Part shown: one piece after another, positions 61,126-64,000 of the stretch
How positions within the stretch are numbered: the first letter of the stretch is position 1
How the letters are laid out: each line of letters starts with the position of its first letter
Assembly: GCA_029204225.1 (NCBI GenBank)
Contig: CM055097.1
Span: 12,822,721-12,886,720, forward strand
Origin: Diphasiastrum complanatum
Taxonomy: Eukaryota; Streptophyta; Lycopodiopsida; Lycopodiales; Lycopodiaceae
Direction: 5' to 3'
Length of the DNA stretch: 64,000 nucleotides
The notes under the pieces: model-generated
Database searches by the model: none
Told to the model about the DNA's origin: nothing
The model's input: only the letters and a program-made list of their open reading frames with translations
Position numbers and translations under genes: made by a program

Positions 61126-62600
61126 TGCGAATCCTGATGTTACAAACTTCTGGGAATAAAATCTTGGGATAACATCCACGCTTCTTTCTTTCCTACTCTT
61201 ACTTTCACATGAATCAATCAATGAGCGAACTTATACATACTTGGAGCCTTCATTCCCTTAAAACAGCAACATTTCTCATATTATTCTAAGCAGGTTGGGA
61301 CTATAGCCGAAAGAAAGAATGAGTAATTATCACATACAATAATTCTCACTGACCAATGACAACAAAAGAATATCCATTACTTTGAAACAATGATATTTCC
61401 ATCACCAAAAACAAAATCCGAGAATAAGAATCAGAGCAAGAAAAAAAGTGTCACATAACGCAGAATCAGTTCTCATCCATAACATCAGAAGTGATCAAAA
61501 GGCAAGTCTCACATTTACATACTTCATACAAAAATTAATCACATGATTAATGAACTTTAATCAACCTTACGATGAGTGCTCTTCCAATCACTCTAGGCTC
61601 ACTCAACGGAATGATTCTCGAGAAAAGACTCTTCTCCTTGGTCCTCTCCTTCACGCATATTTGATCTCCCTCTGAAGTCATTCCTATGCCTCCTTGAAGG
61701 CTTCTACCTACCTGCCCATTGATGAATCGTGTGGTAGCTCACCTTCTCTCGCTACGCCTCTCACCTCCTTGCAAATTTTCAAGTTCAATTTTTGCCTCTC
61801 ACCATTCCTCCTCTAGAATCTCTACGTTGGTTTCATATTGTGGTACCTTGGTCTTTAGTGCATCCAATTTCTAGACTTACTTTTTTGAAATTTTTTGTAC
61901 CAATTGAACTTGTTTTTTCAGCCCTCCAACATCACTTCCACTCTTTCTCAATTCATTATTTTCTTTGATCAACTTATTTGTATCATCCACTACCTTTTGA
62001 GTTACCTAACACTTTCTCATTAGGGACTTTCACATTTCTCTAGCCCTTCAGTTTTTCATGTACATCGACTACTATTGCATGCAGTTGTCTCTCAGTGGAT
62101 AGGTTGTGGGCAAATACAGGCCCCCTACATTTGGGAGAAGCTTCTATTTTAGAATTCTTCTCGAACTTTCTAGAGAGATGGTTAAGGGAAATGTCTCCAT
62201 TGCACCTCTTCATCCCATGCACTCCATTCATTCTAATCCACTAGAACATGCACACAACCTCTCAATCTAGTCATTGATGCCAACACATCTGTAAATATTT
62301 TGGAACTATTAATGGCCTTCATTAACTCAAGGTCATCTTGACTTACCCATAAACATATTATAGTGGCTATCAACCCTAGATCCAAGCACACAAGCATCAA
62401 GGAGACTAGGTTAGTTGTCACGCGGAGGTTCGTTCCCATGAGAGCGATAGCATATTTCATAATCCAGCATGTGCATACTGGCACTAAGATCCACTAACAT
62501 CAATCCACAATGATAGACACTCGCCCTTCTCTCTCACAAAAAACATAAGAACATTCAATCCCCATAAACATCAAATCCAACAATTAGCAAATACTAAGAA
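61126..62600. other. Spacer without a recognised gene
   Basis: Contains R2 copy 2 (62373-62450). A T/C-rich part (61600-62040) could be antisense to a coding remnant, but no frame is recognised. Confidence 0.5.
62373..62450 (+). repeat. Dispersed 75-bp repeat R2, copy 2
   Basis: Matches 13822-13899, including TTAGTTGTCACGCG and TTCCCATGAGAGCGATAG. Confidence 0.7.
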
Positions 62601-62603
62601 AGC

Positions 62604-62960
62604 ATGAGAGATGGAGGAAGAGAGATAGAGAGCAAGGACATTCCTGATCCATTCCATAAGAGGGTCAACCTGCTTGTATTGAAATCAAGAGAGAACATGT
62701 ACAATGATTCGATTGGTGTTGCTAAAGGTAACAACATCACCTTACCTGTGCACTACAAACCTTATCCATCTATACAAGCCATTATCGATAGTGGGTCTAG
62801 CGTGAATATTATCGCCATGTCCAAAGGCATGGGGAATATCCACATTGGAAAAGCCTAAGTACAAGTTACGAATGGCTGACCAAAGAATGACGATGCCTGC
62901 AGATCACATAACATTGGTAGGAATGATCTCTTTCTAACCAAAGATCAAGTTATGGATTAG
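62604..62960 (+). pseudogene. Ty3/gypsy protease fragment
   Basis: The frame has LPVHYKPYPSIQAIIDSGSS and VNIIA, the D-S-G-S-S-V-N form of the gypsy aspartic protease, after a short charged segment. After the stop at 62856 another frame reads EKPKYKLRMADQRMTMPADH, the usual sequence downstream of that box. The rest of gag-pol is absent. Confidence 0.75.
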
Positions 62961-63041
62961 GATCTTTAATGTTACATACCTATGTAATTAGCAGTACTTC
63001 AGTGACCCCTATCTGTCCGTTTAGTGTTGGGGGCTAAATGG

Positions 63042-63251
63042 CAAGTTACCCTTGGATAAGGGGTACCCTTAGGATTAAGGATAGGTGCCTTTGGATAAGG
63101 ACAGACAAGTGATTATACCTTGGTCGGAGGTATGGAATCAAGTTACCCTTGGATAAGGGGTACCCTTAGGATTAAGGAAATGTGCCTTTAGATAAGATAC
63201 TAGTGTCCTTGGATAGGGCAGGTAGGTGTCTATGCCTTGGTCGGAGGTATA
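63042..63251. repeat. 97-bp tandem repeat, two copies
   Basis: Units start at 63042 and 63139 with CAAGTTACCCTTGGATAAGG and end with GCCTTGGTCGGAGGTAT-type text. The second unit has about 16 bp extra. Shorter TTGGATAAGG words recur within each unit. Confidence 0.85.
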
Positions 63252-63429
63252 GAGCCTAGTGAGGTGTTAGAAAGTCATTATCATGGGCAAGTTTGGCTAT
63301 TTTTCTAAACCTTGGGCCTCAACCTTGAACCATATCACTTTATTGGTCTTGGACCAAAGTATACAAGCACAACTTGGGCAATGGGACCTAGTAGGAGGGC
63401 GCACTTCCAAGGTGTCCATTGAGTTCCCA

Positions 63430-64000
63430 ACAAGAAAAATTGAGGTATGACAAGAGAGCTAAAAGAGCTCTACACATGATAAAGATGAATGTTACCAATG
63501 AACTTCTCAAGTTGGTAAGAGTACTTCATTAAAGGATGTTTGAGATTCATTAAAGAAGCTTTAAGAATCCAAGTCTACTTCTAGAGTGTTGACTCTAAGA
63601 AGACAAATCTTTCAAAGTTTTCAAAAGAATGAAGAGAGTCCAACTATTTTTGTTTTGAGAGTGAAGGCTTTGAATGATGAGTTATCTTGGCATTGATGAA
63701 AGCATAAGGAAGGAGAGCTTGTTCAAGTTATTCTTAATGGTTTGTTGAATGCTCATGCTAACATTGTACAAAGTCTTGCCATTCAAAGAACTTTGCCAAG
63801 TTTGATTGATCTTCAAGAGATCTTGATCAATGACGAATATAGGCTTCAAGCAAGAGGTGGATCTACATCAACATTTGGAGAGGAGGCTATGTTCATAAAG
63901 GGCAAATTCAAGGGAAAAAGCAAAAGTAAGTGGTCTAAAGGGCAAGATCAAGGGGAGGCTTCTTCAAATGGCAAAAAGCTAAAGTGCTTCTATTGTGGCA
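63430..64000 (+). pseudogene. gag: Copia gag, cut by the window end
   Basis: The translation with shifts reads YDKRAKRALHMIKMNVTNEL, then IQRTLPSLIDLQEILINDEY-like text, RLQARGGSTSTFGEEAMF, a Lys-rich linker, and KKLKCFYCG, the start of the CCHC zinc knuckle, at the last bases. A stop and frameshifts occur near 63525-63560 and 63700. The element continues beyond 64000. Confidence 0.8.

Overview
The window is nuclear DNA of a land plant, most likely not a flowering plant (the second part is low confidence). It has two intact single-exon genes, both in the plant-type glutaredoxin-domain family that ends in four CxxC pairs. Almost everything else is decayed mobile DNA. Ty1/copia primer sites match initiator-Met tRNA and another LTR primer site matches tRNA-Asp. 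Introns carry plant-like GTAAGT...TTGCAG borders. Very long perfect (CT)n, (TA)n and (CA)n tracts recur every few kb.

Layout. 1-5000: a 110-bp tandem duplication, then glutaredoxin paralogue A (2066-3538) in a segment repeated at 58155-61125. 5000-13520: broken copia pieces on both strands, a 0.95-kb long inverted repeat (7429-8374), and a (GA)n tract grown inside a copia RNase H gene. 13520-18900: dispersed repeats, an LTR-like block with a tRNA-Asp primer site (14961-15347), and an array of TTACTCGCC words. 18904-29037: a candidate 10.1-kb DNA transposon bounded by 35-bp inverted repeats. It holds a transposase-like gene, a C48 (Ulp1-type) cysteine-protease-like gene, two minus-strand genes of unknown function, and repeated ATATCGG...GCG motifs in alternating orientation. 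29674-35863: a Penelope-like reverse-transcriptase element with 538-bp direct terminal repeats. A 0.9-kb internal inversion and a row of covarying hairpins lie inside it.

36048-48960: a second copy of the tRNA-Asp LTR block, nested copia elements in both orientations, a Ty3/gypsy fragment and a fairly complete but dead copia element (44642-48598). 48986-49058: a tRNA-like sequence. 50117-54352: a complete non-autonomous LTR retrotransposon with a 5-bp target duplication. 55700-57850: microsatellites and a GC-rich open frame. 58309-59775: glutaredoxin paralogue B. 61100-64000: gypsy protease and copia gag fragments, the last running off the end.

The glutaredoxin pair is the only host gene content I can support. 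The two copies face the same way, about 55 kb apart, and nested element insertion is the likely reason for the distance. The most unusual content is the 18.9-29.0 kb element: its inverted ends enclose several intron-bearing genes with a coherent layout, and I cannot place it in a named superfamily from sequence alone.
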